From positions 1 through 33,925 of IMG/VR virus record IMGVR_UViG_3300028610_000992: a stretch of 33,925 nucleotides of DNA. One strand, written 5' to 3'. Position 1 is the first letter of the stretch. Each line of letters begins with the position of its first letter. This document shows positions 1 through 8,955 of the stretch, one piece after another. The DNA is from a virus. Position numbers and translations under genes: made by a program. The notes below the pieces were generated by a model. That model worked only from the letters and a program-made list of their open reading frames with translations. It was not told the origin of the DNA and did not search any database.

Positions 1-923
1 ACAGCGGCGAAGGCCCCGATGATTACCTCGTTGCGGTCAGCTCTGCGGGAGACGTTATTGTCTACGCTGGAACAGATCCAAGCAGCTCAGCGACTTTCGG
101 AATTATCGGACTCTGGTTTGTTGGGGCTGTCCCTTTCGGAAGAAGAATTACTGGACTTTATGGTGGAGACATGCTCCTCCTCTCCACCTACGGACTCATC
201 AGTATGGGAGCCCTCCTACAAGGGAAAGACCCCTTCAGCTTAGAGGCTAGTCTGACGTGGAAGATACAGGCGTTTATCAATCAGGCGATGTCGCGGAGTA
301 GAGAGATATTTGGGTGGGAAATAAGAATTCACCCCAGCTTATCGCGGCTGGTTATTTCCTCCCCCAAGGAAGTAAGCATACCTCATACTCAGTATGTGTA
401 CGACCTTAACCTCAAGGCATGGTCTATTTGGCATGACGTACCCATTCTCACATCAGAACAGTACCAGTCTGAGTTTTACTTTGGCTCTTCTGACATTAAC
501 GTGTGGAAGTTGCAGGGTACGATTGATAATGTTGAGTTATCTAACCCGGTTCCTTTACAGATTGATTGGCAACTCCTCACGAGTTACCAGGATATGGATA
601 GCCCTGAGCAATTCAAGCGTATGCAATTTATCAGGCCTATCTTCATAGCCCAGTCATTCCCATCGTATACGGTGAGAGCCTTTTACGATTATGACTTATC
701 TGAATTACCTTCACCTCCTAATGCAAGTGCTTTCGGTGTCGGTATTTGGGATTCAGGCTTGTGGGACGTAGATATCTGGGGTGGTGGGTCTACAGATTTT
801 CAGCCAGCCCGAGGAGCTTATGGCATAGGTAAGACAATGGCCATTGCTCTACGGGGTAAGTCACAAGTGGAAACTACATTGATCGCCATTGGCATCATGT
901 GGGACGATGGAGGGTTGCTGTGA
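1..923 (+). CDS. Tail/packaged-DNA stabilisation protein, P22 gp10-like (5' partial)
   Basis: The reading frame is open from the first complete codon (position 3) to TGA at 921-923, so the gene starts before the window. An ATG at 171 is inside the frame and is probably not the start. The N-terminal visible part carries the signature DDYLVAVSSAGDVIVYAGTD, followed by PSS and GRRI then GGDMLLLSTYGLISM, which I recognise from the widespread podovirus structural proteins annotated as packaged-DNA or tail stabilisation proteins (P22 gp10 type), expected below the portal in the short tail. The rest is beta-rich with several aromatic patches (GIWDSGLWDVDIWGG). The next gene overlaps its stop codon. 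The family is recalled, not searched; a generic tail or head-tail connector protein is the alternative. Confidence 0.65.
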   Translation, partial: SGEGPDDYLVAVSSAGDVIVYAGTDPSSSATFGIIGLWFVGAVPFGRRITGLYGGDMLLLSTYGLISMGALLQGKDPFSLEASLTWKIQAFINQAMSRSREIFGWEIRIHPSLSRLVISSPKEVSIPHTQYVYDLNLKAWSIWHDVPILTSEQYQSEFYFGSSDINVWKLQGTIDNVELSNPVPLQIDWQLLTSYQDMDSPEQFKRMQFIRPIFIAQSFPSYTVRAFYDYDLSELPSPPNASAFGVGIWDSGLWDVDIWGGGSTDFQPARGAYGIGKTMAIALRGKSQVETTLIAIGIMWDDGGLL

Positions 924-1363
924 TTGACTACCTCCCCATGTCCCGTAATGAAGAGTGGGAATGGATACATGCTAGGGCGGAGTGTGTCCGGTGTGCTGAC
1001 ACGAAAGGTATTGTCGCATATAAGGATGGGAAGATTGTGGGGATGGTAGCCTTTGACACATGGGCTCACAATAGCGTACATATCCACATTGCTTTTGAGG
1101 ACTTGTTAATATTCAAACATGGATGGCCAGAGGCTGTCTTTGGGTATGCCTTCAACACTTGTGACAAGGGTGTAATCATAGGCGTTACTCCAGCATGTAA
1201 TAAGAAAGCATTACGGTTCAACAAACACATTGGCTTTGAAGAGATATTCAGAGTTAAAGATGGCTTTGAAGTAGGTATTGACTTTGTGGTGACACAGTAC
1301 CGCAAAGAAGACTGCAAATACATAAGGAAGGAAGATGGGCAAATCTACTCCCGCTGCGCCTGA
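920..1363 (+). CDS. GNAT-like N-acetyltransferase fold protein
   Basis: About 147 residues. I chose the GTG at 920 because GGAGG at 908-912 sits 7 bases upstream and the GTG overlaps the previous stop (GTGA); a GTG at 899 is the alternative. The pattern fits a GNAT fold: an early strand GKIVGMVAFDTW, a central hydrophobic helix, then KGVIIGVTPACNKKALRFNKHIGFEEIFRV, which resembles the usual end of GNAT proteins (N-x-A-L-R-F-N-x-x-x-G-F). Short GNAT-like proteins are common among podovirus tail and ejection genes. No substrate can be inferred. Its place between two virion genes suggests a virion-linked or modification role rather than metabolism. Confidence 0.6.
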   Translation: MIDYLPMSRNEEWEWIHARAECVRCADTKGIVAYKDGKIVGMVAFDTWAHNSVHIHIAFEDLLIFKHGWPEAVFGYAFNTCDKGVIIGVTPACNKKALRFNKHIGFEEIFRVKDGFEVGIDFVVTQYRKEDCKYIRKEDGQIYSRCA

Positions 1364-2372
1364 CTACGAGGCAGCGGCCGAACAGACTGCGGCTGGCAAT
1401 CTTGAAATGCTGGAGATGCAGACGGCGGCTAATCGCCCCACACAGAATACTCCGTGGGGTACGGTTGATTGGACACAGGATGATGCAGGAGCATGGACCC
1501 AGAATATTACTCTTTCCCCCGAACAGCAGGAAGCTCTTGACGCACAACTCGGTATGCAGACTCAACGGAGTAACCTTGCCGGTGGTATGATGGGCAGGGT
1601 GGAGGATGAGTTTGGCGAAGCCATGGACTGGGACCAATTCAGTGAAGGTGGTGCTCGGGTTGAAGGTGGGGATTTTTACGGGGACAGGGCAGGTGAAGCC
1701 CTCTATGGCAGAGCTACCTCACGACTTGACCCACAGTGGGAGCAACGTGCTGAGCAACAAGAGTCTGCCCTACGAAATCAAGGCTTGCGCCCCGGCGACG
1801 AAGCTTATGACAATGCTATGTTGAATATGGAGCAACAGCGGACTGATGCTTATCAGCAGGCTGGCTTCCAGGCTGACATGGCGGCAGCACAAGAAGGCTC
1901 CCGTATGCAGGGTATGGATATTGGAGCCGGTGGGTACAATACGACCCTCAGGCAGCAGGAAATTTCTGAAGCTATGCAAGCCCGAGGATTTAGCCTCAAC
2001 GAGATCAATGCTATATTGCATGGTCAACAGGTGGGGATGCCGAGTATGCCGGGCTTCAATACTGCTGGAGTTGTGGAGGGTGCTGACTATACAGGAGCAG
2101 CCCGTGACACCTACAGTGCTGACATGGATGAGTACAATGCAGGTCAGGCAGGCTGGCAGAGTGTTATGAATGCTGGCGCAGGCATGATGAGTTTCAGTGA
2201 TGTAAGGTTGAAGCGCAGCGTTGAGTATGTCGGACGTTGGGCTAATCGTAAGTTCTACAAGTGGACGTATATCTGGGGCGAAAAAGGCTTTGGAGTACTG
2301 GCACATGAGAATCCGGATATGGTCGTGGCTGCTCCGGCTGGCTACGCGATTGTTGATTACGGGAGACTATGA
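1335..2372 (+). CDS. Virion protein (ejection type) with a C-terminal S74-like segment
   Basis: 345 residues, beginning 29 bases inside the preceding gene at an ATG right after an AAGGAAGGAAG Shine-Dalgarno tract. The N-terminal region (PDYEAAAEQTAAGNLEML, then QTAANRPTQNTPWGTVDWTQ, residues 9-47) is a motif I recognise from many environmental podovirus structural proteins. The middle is long, polar and Gln/Met/Ala-rich, probably helical. The last 60 residues begin FSDVRLKRSV (Ser288, Asp289, Lys293) and end VLAHENPD then YAIVDYGRL, which looks like a short form of the intramolecular chaperone domain of peptidase family S74. Neighbouring genes are also virion-like. The exact structural role is unknown. 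Confidence 0.6.
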   Translation: MGKSTPAAPDYEAAAEQTAAGNLEMLEMQTAANRPTQNTPWGTVDWTQDDAGAWTQNITLSPEQQEALDAQLGMQTQRSNLAGGMMGRVEDEFGEAMDWDQFSEGGARVEGGDFYGDRAGEALYGRATSRLDPQWEQRAEQQESALRNQGLRPGDEAYDNAMLNMEQQRTDAYQQAGFQADMAAAQEGSRMQGMDIGAGGYNTTLRQQEISEAMQARGFSLNEINAILHGQQVGMPSMPGFNTAGVVEGADYTGAARDTYSADMDEYNAGQAGWQSVMNAGAGMMSFSDVRLKRSVEYVGRWANRKFYKWTYIWGEKGFGVLAHENPDMVVAAPAGYAIVDYGRL

Positions 2373-2752
2373 TGGGAATGTCAAGAGGTGGTGGCGGCGG
2401 AATAGCAGCGGCTATCCAGCGTGGGCGACAACAGCGAGCAGGTCCAAGAGGTGGTATGGCCGGATTGGTCGGAGATGCTCGGCAACAGCAGGCAGGCATA
2501 GCTGCTCCAAGAGGTCCTGTAATGGGAGGAGAACGCCCTGTAGGAGGAGGTTATCAAATGGGTCGTGGTGCTGCCCCTCCCATCCCTCGTGGAGGTCGAG
2601 CAGGAGGTATGCCAGCCCGAATGCAGCAGCAAGCGATGCTGGCTCAACAGATGCGGAGGGGTGCAGCTCCTAATATGGCAGGGGGTCGTGTACCTCAGCG
2701 GGGGAACCCTCGGCAGCAACGAGCAGCGATGGGTGGAGGTAGGAGATACTGA
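2369..2752 (+). CDS. Gly/Arg/Gln-rich low-complexity phage protein
   Basis: 127 residues; the first ATG overlaps the previous stop (ATGA), with a second ATG directly after it. Composition is dominated by Gly, Arg, Gln, Ala and Met (GGGGG near the start, RRGAAPNMAGGRVPQRGNPR near the end), with almost no acidic residues, so the protein is probably disordered and strongly basic. No domain is recognised. It sits in a run of co-translated virion genes, which suggests a virion or DNA-binding accessory role, but this is inference. Codon phase and stop-start overlaps on both sides support it as a real gene. Confidence 0.6.
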   Translation: MMGMSRGGGGGIAAAIQRGRQQRAGPRGGMAGLVGDARQQQAGIAAPRGPVMGGERPVGGGYQMGRGAAPPIPRGGRAGGMPARMQQQAMLAQQMRRGAAPNMAGGRVPQRGNPRQQRAAMGGGRRY

Positions 2753-3303
2753 TGGCTAATTCGCAGGCAGCGATGCAAAGGCTCCTCGCTTCAGGCTGGA
2801 AGCAGGGCGATCCAATTCCTCAATGGTTTATAGCGGCTGACCCTAGTGCTTCAGTTGGGCCAGAAGGCTCAATGGATAACCCCATGCAACTTCCTCCTAT
2901 GCAAGTTCGGGGTGAAGGCCCAATGGGTCCGCCAGCGCCGGGAGCTCAAATGGGACCGCCACAGCCGGGAGCAGGAACAGCAGCGTCTACCGGGGTCTTT
3001 GCTGGCATGAGCGATGAAGATGCTCAACAGTATGCAGGCATGGGGGAACTACGGGTGCAGAAGGACCGTGCTGAAGCCTTGCGGGATACGGAGGATGCTA
3101 AAGGGCGATACTTGAACCAAGGGCGAACCTTTGTTGCTGCCTCCCCATTGGAACACCTGTCTGTCGGGCTACGCCGATACAAAGGTAAGAAGAAATCTAG
3201 AGAGATTGGTGAAAAGCAGACAGAAGGGCGTAAGAGTATTATTGATCTTTTGCGGAATAAGAAAGACCTAACCGAGGAAGACTTGGAAGACTTAGGATAC
3301 TGA
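2752..3303 (+). CDS. Hypothetical virion-region protein, Pro-rich with basic coiled C-terminus
   Basis: 183 residues; ATG overlaps the preceding TGA (TGATG) with GGAGGTAGGAG upstream. The N-terminus (SQAAMQRLLASGWKQGDPIPQWF) looks ordered, residues 45-80 are rich in Pro, Gly, Gln and Met, and the C-terminal half is charged and helical (RVQKDRAEALRDTEDAKGRY, later KGKKKSREIGEKQTEGRK). The pattern resembles small virion-associated proteins found between internal virion genes of podoviruses. No enzymatic motif is visible and no function is assigned. Confidence 0.55.
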   Translation: MANSQAAMQRLLASGWKQGDPIPQWFIAADPSASVGPEGSMDNPMQLPPMQVRGEGPMGPPAPGAQMGPPQPGAGTAASTGVFAGMSDEDAQQYAGMGELRVQKDRAEALRDTEDAKGRYLNQGRTFVAASPLEHLSVGLRRYKGKKKSREIGEKQTEGRKSIIDLLRNKKDLTEEDLEDLGY

Positions 3304-3304
3304 T

Positions 3305-4225
3305 ATGCCTGACCCAATTGAACTCATGCTTATGGAAGACCGGGATGCGAGTATGCAGCAAGCTCTAGCACAAGGTCTACGCCGTCAGTCAGAAATAGGT
3401 GCGCTTGCTCAACTAACGGGAGATGAAGTTCTCCAACCATTTGGCGTGGGGTTGAGCAAACGTACTCAAGCGAGTACATTAGCAGAGGTAGCGAACCTGC
3501 AAAGGAAGAAGCAGCGTGATTTAACGCAGAGTTACTATGACCAAATGGAAGACCAGTTTGGCAGGAAACATGCTCTAGCCCTCCGCAAACAGGCAGAGGA
3601 TGAAAAGCACAATAAGTACCTTCGTGAAGTTGGCTCCCCGGCAGAACGTCGGCTGGCCAATACTATAAAGAAACAGTTTGACGATAACGTTCGCAAGTAT
3701 TCTGAAACTATGACCCGCCTGAATATACCAGAGCTTAAAGGCGATGTTATGCGGGTCACCACCATACTTGACCAATATCAAGAAGGTGGTAAGAGGGCTG
3801 GCGAAGGTATTGAAGGTGTTGGGTTTGGAGGACTCAAACCGGGCCGCTTCATTAGCGACGAAGCTGTAAATCTCAGGCAGGGGCTTGCCTCTGTTCGTAA
3901 CAAGTTGCTCAGGCTTAGGTCTGGTGCGGCAGTAACCGACCCAGAAATGGCTCGCTTTGCGGATGAGTTGATTGAACAGTTTGACGGTATGGGTACTGAT
4001 CGTGAATTACTGCTAACTTTCCCGCACATCGTGGCTGGCATTAAGAATATTGAAGCTGGCATCGGTGCAGGGTATGACCCACAGGTCGTAGCTACATGGG
4101 AGCAACAGTTCCATGACATACAGGGAACTGACCCCAGAGATGTCGGCGTGGGGGCAGTTCCTCCCCAGCCTAATGAACAGGAGGGAGTGGTAGTGGCTGA
4201 TTGGTCAACTGCTACATCAAACTAA
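3305..4225 (+). CDS. Virion-associated helical protein, putative internal virion/ejection protein
   Basis: 306 residues; ATG lies 1 base after the previous gene, with AGGA 7 bases upstream. The protein is predominantly helical and charged (residues 50-140), with the segment LRQGLASVRNKLLRLRSGAAVTDPEMARFADE cut across residues about 190-222; I recall a similar R-SGA-VT-PEM-RF pattern in structural proteins of other podoviruses. It ends by overlapping the next ATG (TAATG). Likely an ejected or internal capsid protein by context; this is inference, and the family has no clear biochemical role known to me. Confidence 0.5.
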   Translation: MPDPIELMLMEDRDASMQQALAQGLRRQSEIGALAQLTGDEVLQPFGVGLSKRTQASTLAEVANLQRKKQRDLTQSYYDQMEDQFGRKHALALRKQAEDEKHNKYLREVGSPAERRLANTIKKQFDDNVRKYSETMTRLNIPELKGDVMRVTTILDQYQEGGKRAGEGIEGVGFGGLKPGRFISDEAVNLRQGLASVRNKLLRLRSGAAVTDPEMARFADELIEQFDGMGTDRELLLTFPHIVAGIKNIEAGIGAGYDPQVVATWEQQFHDIQGTDPRDVGVGAVPPQPNEQEGVVVADWSTATSN

Positions 4226-5895
4226 TGGATTATAGACTTCCTAATGGTACAATCATCAGGAACGTACCTGATGATATGAAGAAACATGCGATTGCTGGTC
4301 GGGCAATACGGGAAGGTCTGGCTACTAATGCTGACTTTGGCTATGATGAAGCTGGGAGTGCAGCAGGAGAGACTAAAGGGGATCGGTTCATAGAAGGTAT
4401 GGGTCGGGGAGTTGTAGAAACAGGCCGACAAATTGGCAACATATTCGGTATCATCAGTGATGATGAGTTGGCAGATGCTGAGAAGCTAGATGCTGACCTC
4501 ATGGCCACTGGCATGGGACAGTTCGGGAGTGTGGTCGGAGAGATCGCAGCTACCCTACCAATCAGCGGGGGCGTGGGGCTGGCAGGCAAGGCCGCAGGAA
4601 CCGGGCTGAGAGCCGCTCGAGCAGCCGGTAACGTAAGTCGGCAGGGGTTTGCTAGGGCAGGCAGGGTACTACAAAGTCCGGTTGCTCGAGGGGCTGTCGA
4701 GGGCGCTGCTATAGGTGCGATATTTGGTGGCCCAGAACATCGGGTTGCTGGAGCAGCCGGAGGTGCAGGCTTTGGAGCTGGTGGTGGATGGTTAGGTCAG
4801 AAGATTGGGAATAGCTGGCGTAACTTCAAGCTGACTAGTATGACCCCCGAAGCTATAGCTCTGCAGAAGCAGACCGGGCAGTTTATCCCTCTCTCCCAGT
4901 CAGGGCAGGGCATCACTAAGATGTGGTACAATGGAGTACTGGCTAATCTTCCAGGTGTGTCCCGTAAAATTCATGGGCAGTACAGAGATGCAGTTAATGA
5001 CTTACGTCATTGGGCAGCAACGAAAGCACACCCTGATACTGAATGGGCCGAAGTCACTTTAGCTGGGGACGATAGTGTCGTAGCTATGATGAGTAAGCTG
5101 GATGACTTTTGGACGGGGGCATACGATGATATCAATAAGGCTGCTGTAGATGCCACTAGGTTGAAAGTACCTAAAGAAGTAAGGTCCTTACTAGAAACTG
5201 CTAGTGAAGGTTTGTACAAGATACCAAAAGGAACACAGCAACGAGGCGCACAACTTCTGAACCATCGTAATGCTCTTAATAACCTCCGGTCTCAATCTGG
5301 CAAAGGCCCTCTTCGGGCTGGCATCAATAAAAAGATTGATGAGGCTATTGAAAGCGTTGATGATGTACTTAAACGGGAAGTTGATGATGAAGTATTTGCT
5401 CGTTACGAGCAATTATCTGAACCATACAAGCATTATCAAATTCTTGGCAAGGCTTTTGACGATGCTGCCAAAAAGGGAGGGGAGTTTACTCCGGGGCAGC
5501 TCCTAGCTAGGTCAGCGAAAGGTGCATCTAAGAGTACCCCTGTTGAAGATTCTTACCTTGCGGTAGCTCGTAATGCTGCGAAAGCATTGCCAGATTTTCC
5601 AAGCAGGCCAGGAATTTATCAACTTATTGCAGCGACTCAAGTAGGTGGTGCTATCGCAACTGCCATGACAATGGGCCTCGCTAGTGCTGGTGTAGGACTA
5701 GCCGGTATCCTCGGGGTTGGCAGAATGATGGCGAGCAAAAGATTTCAACAGGTCATTACAGGTCAGCACAATATGCGAAGGTTGCTTGACCCCAAACATC
5801 ATCCATGGTTTGTTGCTTCACTAAGGCAGGCGGGTTTGACTGGCCGACAAATAACAGCGATTGAATCTGGTATCATAGCGCAGGGAGAAAAGTAA
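4225..5895 (+). CDS. Large Gly/Ala-rich internal virion (DNA ejection) protein candidate
   Basis: 556 residues from the ATG at 4225, which overlaps the preceding stop (TAATG); a TTG at 4201 would add eight residues but has nothing in its favour. It starts MDYRLPNGTIIRNVPDDM, a start I associate with podovirus virion proteins. Residues about 85-190 alternate Gly/Ala-rich hydrophobic stretches (GSVVGEIAATLPISGGVGLAG, AVEGAAIGAIFGG, AAGGAGFGAGGGWLG) that could insert in or cross membranes, followed by a mostly helical body. Another hydrophobic Gly/Ala stretch lies near residue 490 (ATQVGGAIATAMTMGLASAG). These features fit an ejected protein that forms or lines a channel through the cell envelope. 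No lysozyme or transglycosylase signature was recognised. Confidence 0.5.
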   Translation: MDYRLPNGTIIRNVPDDMKKHAIAGRAIREGLATNADFGYDEAGSAAGETKGDRFIEGMGRGVVETGRQIGNIFGIISDDELADAEKLDADLMATGMGQFGSVVGEIAATLPISGGVGLAGKAAGTGLRAARAAGNVSRQGFARAGRVLQSPVARGAVEGAAIGAIFGGPEHRVAGAAGGAGFGAGGGWLGQKIGNSWRNFKLTSMTPEAIALQKQTGQFIPLSQSGQGITKMWYNGVLANLPGVSRKIHGQYRDAVNDLRHWAATKAHPDTEWAEVTLAGDDSVVAMMSKLDDFWTGAYDDINKAAVDATRLKVPKEVRSLLETASEGLYKIPKGTQQRGAQLLNHRNALNNLRSQSGKGPLRAGINKKIDEAIESVDDVLKREVDDEVFARYEQLSEPYKHYQILGKAFDDAAKKGGEFTPGQLLARSAKGASKSTPVEDSYLAVARNAAKALPDFPSRPGIYQLIAATQVGGAIATAMTMGLASAGVGLAGILGVGRMMASKRFQQVITGQHNMRRLLDPKHHPWFVASLRQAGLTGRQITAIESGIIAQGEK

Positions 5896-7442
5896 TGCCA
5901 CGTGACGGCGGAGGGACTTATACCCTACCAGCAGGAAACCCGGTAATCCCGGGTACGATTATTGAAACAACGTGGGCGAATCCCACGATGAATGACATCG
6001 CTGCCGCGCTTACCGATTCCCTCTCCCGCACAGGGTCTGGGGGTATGATTGTACCGTTCCTCAATGCAGACGGAACAGTTAATCTTCCTGGTATATCGTG
6101 GTCTAACCAACAGAACATGGGCTTCTACCGGCCCAACCTTGACGAAATGCGGGTCAGTGTTGCCGCTAACGACAAAGCACGGTGGACTAGCGACGCACTT
6201 AATCCTATGGATATTTTTGTAGGAGGTATGTGGGTCGCAGTAATGAATGAAGGTGGGGACTATTCTCCCACAGGTAACTGGGACTGGTCAGGTGCAGCTT
6301 CATTTATATACTCCAATCCCATTATCCTCAATGGTGCAGATGTTTCCATATCCTTACGGGAGACAGGAGGCACAGCAGATGAAGGGGTATGGAATTTCCG
6401 AGCTAATGCTGATAAGTTTGTCATTGCTTCTGCTACGGACGGAGCACCCCTTGTAGATGTAGAAGATGCCCTAGAGATTACTCGTGCTGGCACAGCCATC
6501 GGGCCATGGACTTTTAGGGGAGGCGAGTGGAACTTTAGTGCTGCATCAAGGTTATTAACAGTCACAGTTGATGGGTCTGGGGCTAAACTTCTCTCTACTT
6601 TAGGTGGCCTTGATCTTGATGCTGTCGGCAGTAGCGTCGCCCTTTTTGGTGATGGCAAATTACGATTCATTGCTTCATCAATAGCAAGTCAGGTTGATGT
6701 ATTTGCTGATGGTAATTCTGATACTGAGCGGCATCTAGTTGTGTTAAAAGATTCCTCGGGGAATATAAAAGGTGAGTGGGGTTGGACTGCTGCTGAAGCT
6801 AAGATGCACATATCAAATCTCATCAATGGACAAGATTTTGAGCTTTCACATGATAGCTTTGCTGGTAATCCCCGCGTATTCTTATTCTCTGATCCAGATG
6901 CTCAAGCTACCCTCACTGGTATTACCCTCGTAGAATTACGAGTTGGTACAGGGGGCGAGTTAGCATTTGAAGGGATAGCGAATGGGTCGTCAGGAATGTT
7001 TTTCAATAACACCAAGATGGCTCAAACAGTATCTGCTGGGAACGGTGGTCTTGAAGCTAACAATACGGATACCGGCGGAGGGTTTGAACGAGTATTGACC
7101 ACGTCCGACATTACTCCTTCTTCTGGGAATATGGTCTTTTCTGGATACGTAGATGACTTTGCTATTGGGAATAATTTACCGGCTGGTTGGTCGGCGACTA
7201 GAACAGGTCTAGGTACTTACAAAGTAACTCACAATCTTGGTTTATCCCCTGTTACTGATCTAGCGATCTCAGCAACGGGTATAGGGACTGTCTCTGGTCC
7301 AGCCGGAATGATTATAGCTGTGGTATTAGGTCGGTTTACTAACTCTTTTGATGTCCAACTTGGTAATCCAGATATGGGTGTTGGCGGAGGCGGGGGCAAC
7401 GTAGATCGTAACTGGATGTTTGTAGCGCAAGATAATACATAA
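5895..7442 (+). CDS. Tail fibre / receptor-binding protein
   Basis: 515 residues, start overlapping the previous stop (TAATG). The N-terminus has the pattern RDGGGTYTLPAGNPVIPGT followed by TTWANPTMNDIAAALTDSLS, a widely shared anchor segment of phage tail fibres. The middle is beta-rich and repetitive without obvious enzymatic motifs, and the C-terminal 110 residues (SGYVDDFAIGNNLPAGWSAT onward) look like a compact beta domain ending in a Gly stretch and RNWMFVAQ. It is the last virion gene before the lysis region. It probably binds the host surface; the receptor cannot be inferred. A tailspike with hydrolase activity is possible but no catalytic site is visible. Confidence 0.7.
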   Translation: MPRDGGGTYTLPAGNPVIPGTIIETTWANPTMNDIAAALTDSLSRTGSGGMIVPFLNADGTVNLPGISWSNQQNMGFYRPNLDEMRVSVAANDKARWTSDALNPMDIFVGGMWVAVMNEGGDYSPTGNWDWSGAASFIYSNPIILNGADVSISLRETGGTADEGVWNFRANADKFVIASATDGAPLVDVEDALEITRAGTAIGPWTFRGGEWNFSAASRLLTVTVDGSGAKLLSTLGGLDLDAVGSSVALFGDGKLRFIASSIASQVDVFADGNSDTERHLVVLKDSSGNIKGEWGWTAAEAKMHISNLINGQDFELSHDSFAGNPRVFLFSDPDAQATLTGITLVELRVGTGGELAFEGIANGSSGMFFNNTKMAQTVSAGNGGLEANNTDTGGGFERVLTTSDITPSSGNMVFSGYVDDFAIGNNLPAGWSATRTGLGTYKVTHNLGLSPVTDLAISATGIGTVSGPAGMIIAVVLGRFTNSFDVQLGNPDMGVGGGGGNVDRNWMFVAQDNT

Positions 7443-7451
7443 GAGGGTAAT

Positions 7452-7799
7452 ATGAGTACAGCTAAAGAACAAGGTATTCGCATAGGCATCAACCAGTTGG
7501 TGACTTACCTTACCCTCATACCTATCTTCTGGTTTATTCTACAGCCCCTTCTTATGAATGCAATGGCTGAGGATATCAAGGAGATAGTAGCAGAAGAAGC
7601 AGCGCCAATCAACAATGCTTTCGTCGCCTTGCTACAACGAGACATCAATAAGCTGTTGAAAGAGATGGCAGCTTTGAGATTTCGTCAAAGGAGTGACAAT
7701 GCTGAATGGACAGAGGACGATGCTGAATACTTAGCTGATCTAGAAATAGAACTAGCTGCATTGAATGAAGCTAAGTCAGCATTGCAAGACACTAGTTAG
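7452..7799 (+). CDS. Membrane-anchored coiled-coil protein, inner-spanin-like
   Basis: 115 residues. One strong N-terminal transmembrane segment (LVTYLTLIPIFWFILQPLLM, residues 16-35) is followed by an acidic/basic helical region that is probably a coiled coil (residues 38-110, many Ala, Glu, Leu and Lys). The layout, N-terminal anchor plus helical outer domain, is that of an i-spanin, and the gene opens the lysis region. No clear outer-membrane lipoprotein partner was found: the secreted protein at 8560 lacks a lipobox cysteine. Another membrane-linked lysis accessory role is equally possible. Confidence 0.45.
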   Translation: MSTAKEQGIRIGINQLVTYLTLIPIFWFILQPLLMNAMAEDIKEIVAEEAAPINNAFVALLQRDINKLLKEMAALRFRQRSDNAEWTEDDAEYLADLEIELAALNEAKSALQDTS

Positions 7800-7800
7800 C

Positions 7801-8118
7801 ATGGTACAATTAAATGAAGTAACAAAGGCTGTGAAATCAGCCATCCATAATAAGGAGAAAGAAGTGCCTGAACAGCAGCCAGATGGTCACCAGAAAATAG
7901 CCCTCGGTATTTTCCAAATCTTTAACGAAGGAGTGCCTGTATCCTCAGCTAAATCAGAACAGGTGTCCGAGATGAAATTATGGCTCGCGGCCATCGCTAA
8001 TGGTCAGCTTAAGATTGTTGACACAGCAGCTATTCCAGATACTCCTCCGGTTGATCCTCCCCCGGCGGACCCACCAGCAGGAAGCAATGGCGATGGAGCT
8101 GAAACTCCTCAGGATTAG
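7801..8118 (+). CDS. Small hypothetical protein with Pro/Asp-rich tail
   Basis: 105 residues from the ATG at 7801, one base after the previous stop. A GTG at 7864 is preceded by AAGGAG with 6-base spacing, the best ribosome binding site here, and would give 84 residues; the true start is unresolved. The body (KIALGIFQIFNEGVPVSSAK, then EMKLWLAAIANGQLKIVD) looks like one small ordered domain, and the tail has the repeat-like PPVDPPPADPP. No family recognised. Its 3' end overlaps the next gene by 26 bases. Confidence 0.5.
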   Translation: MVQLNEVTKAVKSAIHNKEKEVPEQQPDGHQKIALGIFQIFNEGVPVSSAKSEQVSEMKLWLAAIANGQLKIVDTAAIPDTPPVDPPPADPPAGSNGDGAETPQD

Positions 8119-8563
8119 TTCTGGGTACGAAGCTACCCTTGGGAACTTGTTTGATACGGAGCCTGCTCGTGCGCCTCTTTTAACTTTCCTGTGCTACACT
8201 TTAGAGGATCAGTACAATGAGCCAAAGGTTCCAGGTGAAACTAGAATACCCCCGGGAAGGTATGAAATCAAGCTGCGTACCGAGGGAGGCATGTACGGGA
8301 GGTACATGGAAAGATTCCATCCGTGGCATGGGGGGATGCTCTGGTTACAAGACGTACCGGGTTTCACATTTATATACATTCACGTTGGCAACAAAGACGA
8401 CGATTCAGAAGGTTGTATTCTCGTTGGCGACGGCCAGATATCCAATGTAGTTGAACGGGGGCAAGTCACAAGTAGTGTCATAGCTTACCGACGTTTATAT
8501 GAATTAATCCATGCAGCAATAATGAAAGACACAGTGTGGATAACGATAGAGGACGTAGCATGA
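8093..8563 (+). CDS. DUF5675 family protein, candidate lysis enzyme
   Basis: 156 residues from the ATG at 8093, chosen because AGGAAG lies 8 bases upstream; the ATG at 8087 is too close to it. Features fit DUF5675: MELKLLRISSGYEATLGNLF at the start, an LxYTLED strand, a PPGRYEIKLR strand, then FIYIHVGNKDDDSEGCILVGD, the conserved H-x-G-N ... GC-I-L-x-G-D block. DUF5675 proteins are often encoded beside phage holins, and the fold has been suggested to act on peptidoglycan, but I know of no proven activity. No other endolysin candidate is visible in this lysis region. Confidence 0.7.
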   Translation: MELKLLRISSGYEATLGNLFDTEPARAPLLTFLCYTLEDQYNEPKVPGETRIPPGRYEIKLRTEGGMYGRYMERFHPWHGGMLWLQDVPGFTFIYIHVGNKDDDSEGCILVGDGQISNVVERGQVTSSVIAYRRLYELIHAAIMKDTVWITIEDVA

Positions 8564-8955
8564 AACGAATACTGCAAGGCTTCATAGCATTCTTACTCCT
8601 TGGGTCTATCACATTGGCCCAGTCTCCCAGCTATCCTCGTGATGTAACCCTGTGCTGGACCCATCCGACTTTGTACGAAGATAGTACAACTATTCAAGAT
8701 GGGGACATTGCCCATACCCGAATTACAGGTACTCGGCACAGTGGGGAAACTATAGTTGACACTACCTCTGCAATGACTGTCTTGCCGGGGGCGGTTCAAT
8801 GCCAAACCCTCGTGGGGGCTATCCCACAGCCGGGGACATATACATTCCTCGCTTATACGGTGACTGTTGATGCTATCAGTTCCGATGCAAGCAACTCTGC
8901 GGATAAGAAATTTACGGGGAAGCCCCTCCCCCCAAACGCTCTGGGTGTTCAATAG
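8560..8955 (+). CDS. Small secreted beta-sandwich-like protein
   Basis: 131 residues; ATG overlaps the previous stop (ATGA). Residues 1-21 (MKRILQGFIAFLLLGSITLA) form a typical signal peptide with probable cleavage around LAQ-SP. There is no cysteine at the expected lipidation position, so it does not look like a lipoprotein or o-spanin. The mature part is beta-rich (VTLCWTHPTLYED, GTYTFLAYTVTVDAI), reminiscent of a fibronectin III or Ig-like sandwich, a recollection rather than a match. It is exported by the host machinery and would act in the periplasm or on the cell surface, perhaps in lysis or exclusion. Confidence 0.5.
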   Translation: MKRILQGFIAFLLLGSITLAQSPSYPRDVTLCWTHPTLYEDSTTIQDGDIAHTRITGTRHSGETIVDTTSAMTVLPGAVQCQTLVGAIPQPGTYTFLAYTVTVDAISSDASNSADKKFTGKPLPPNALGVQ

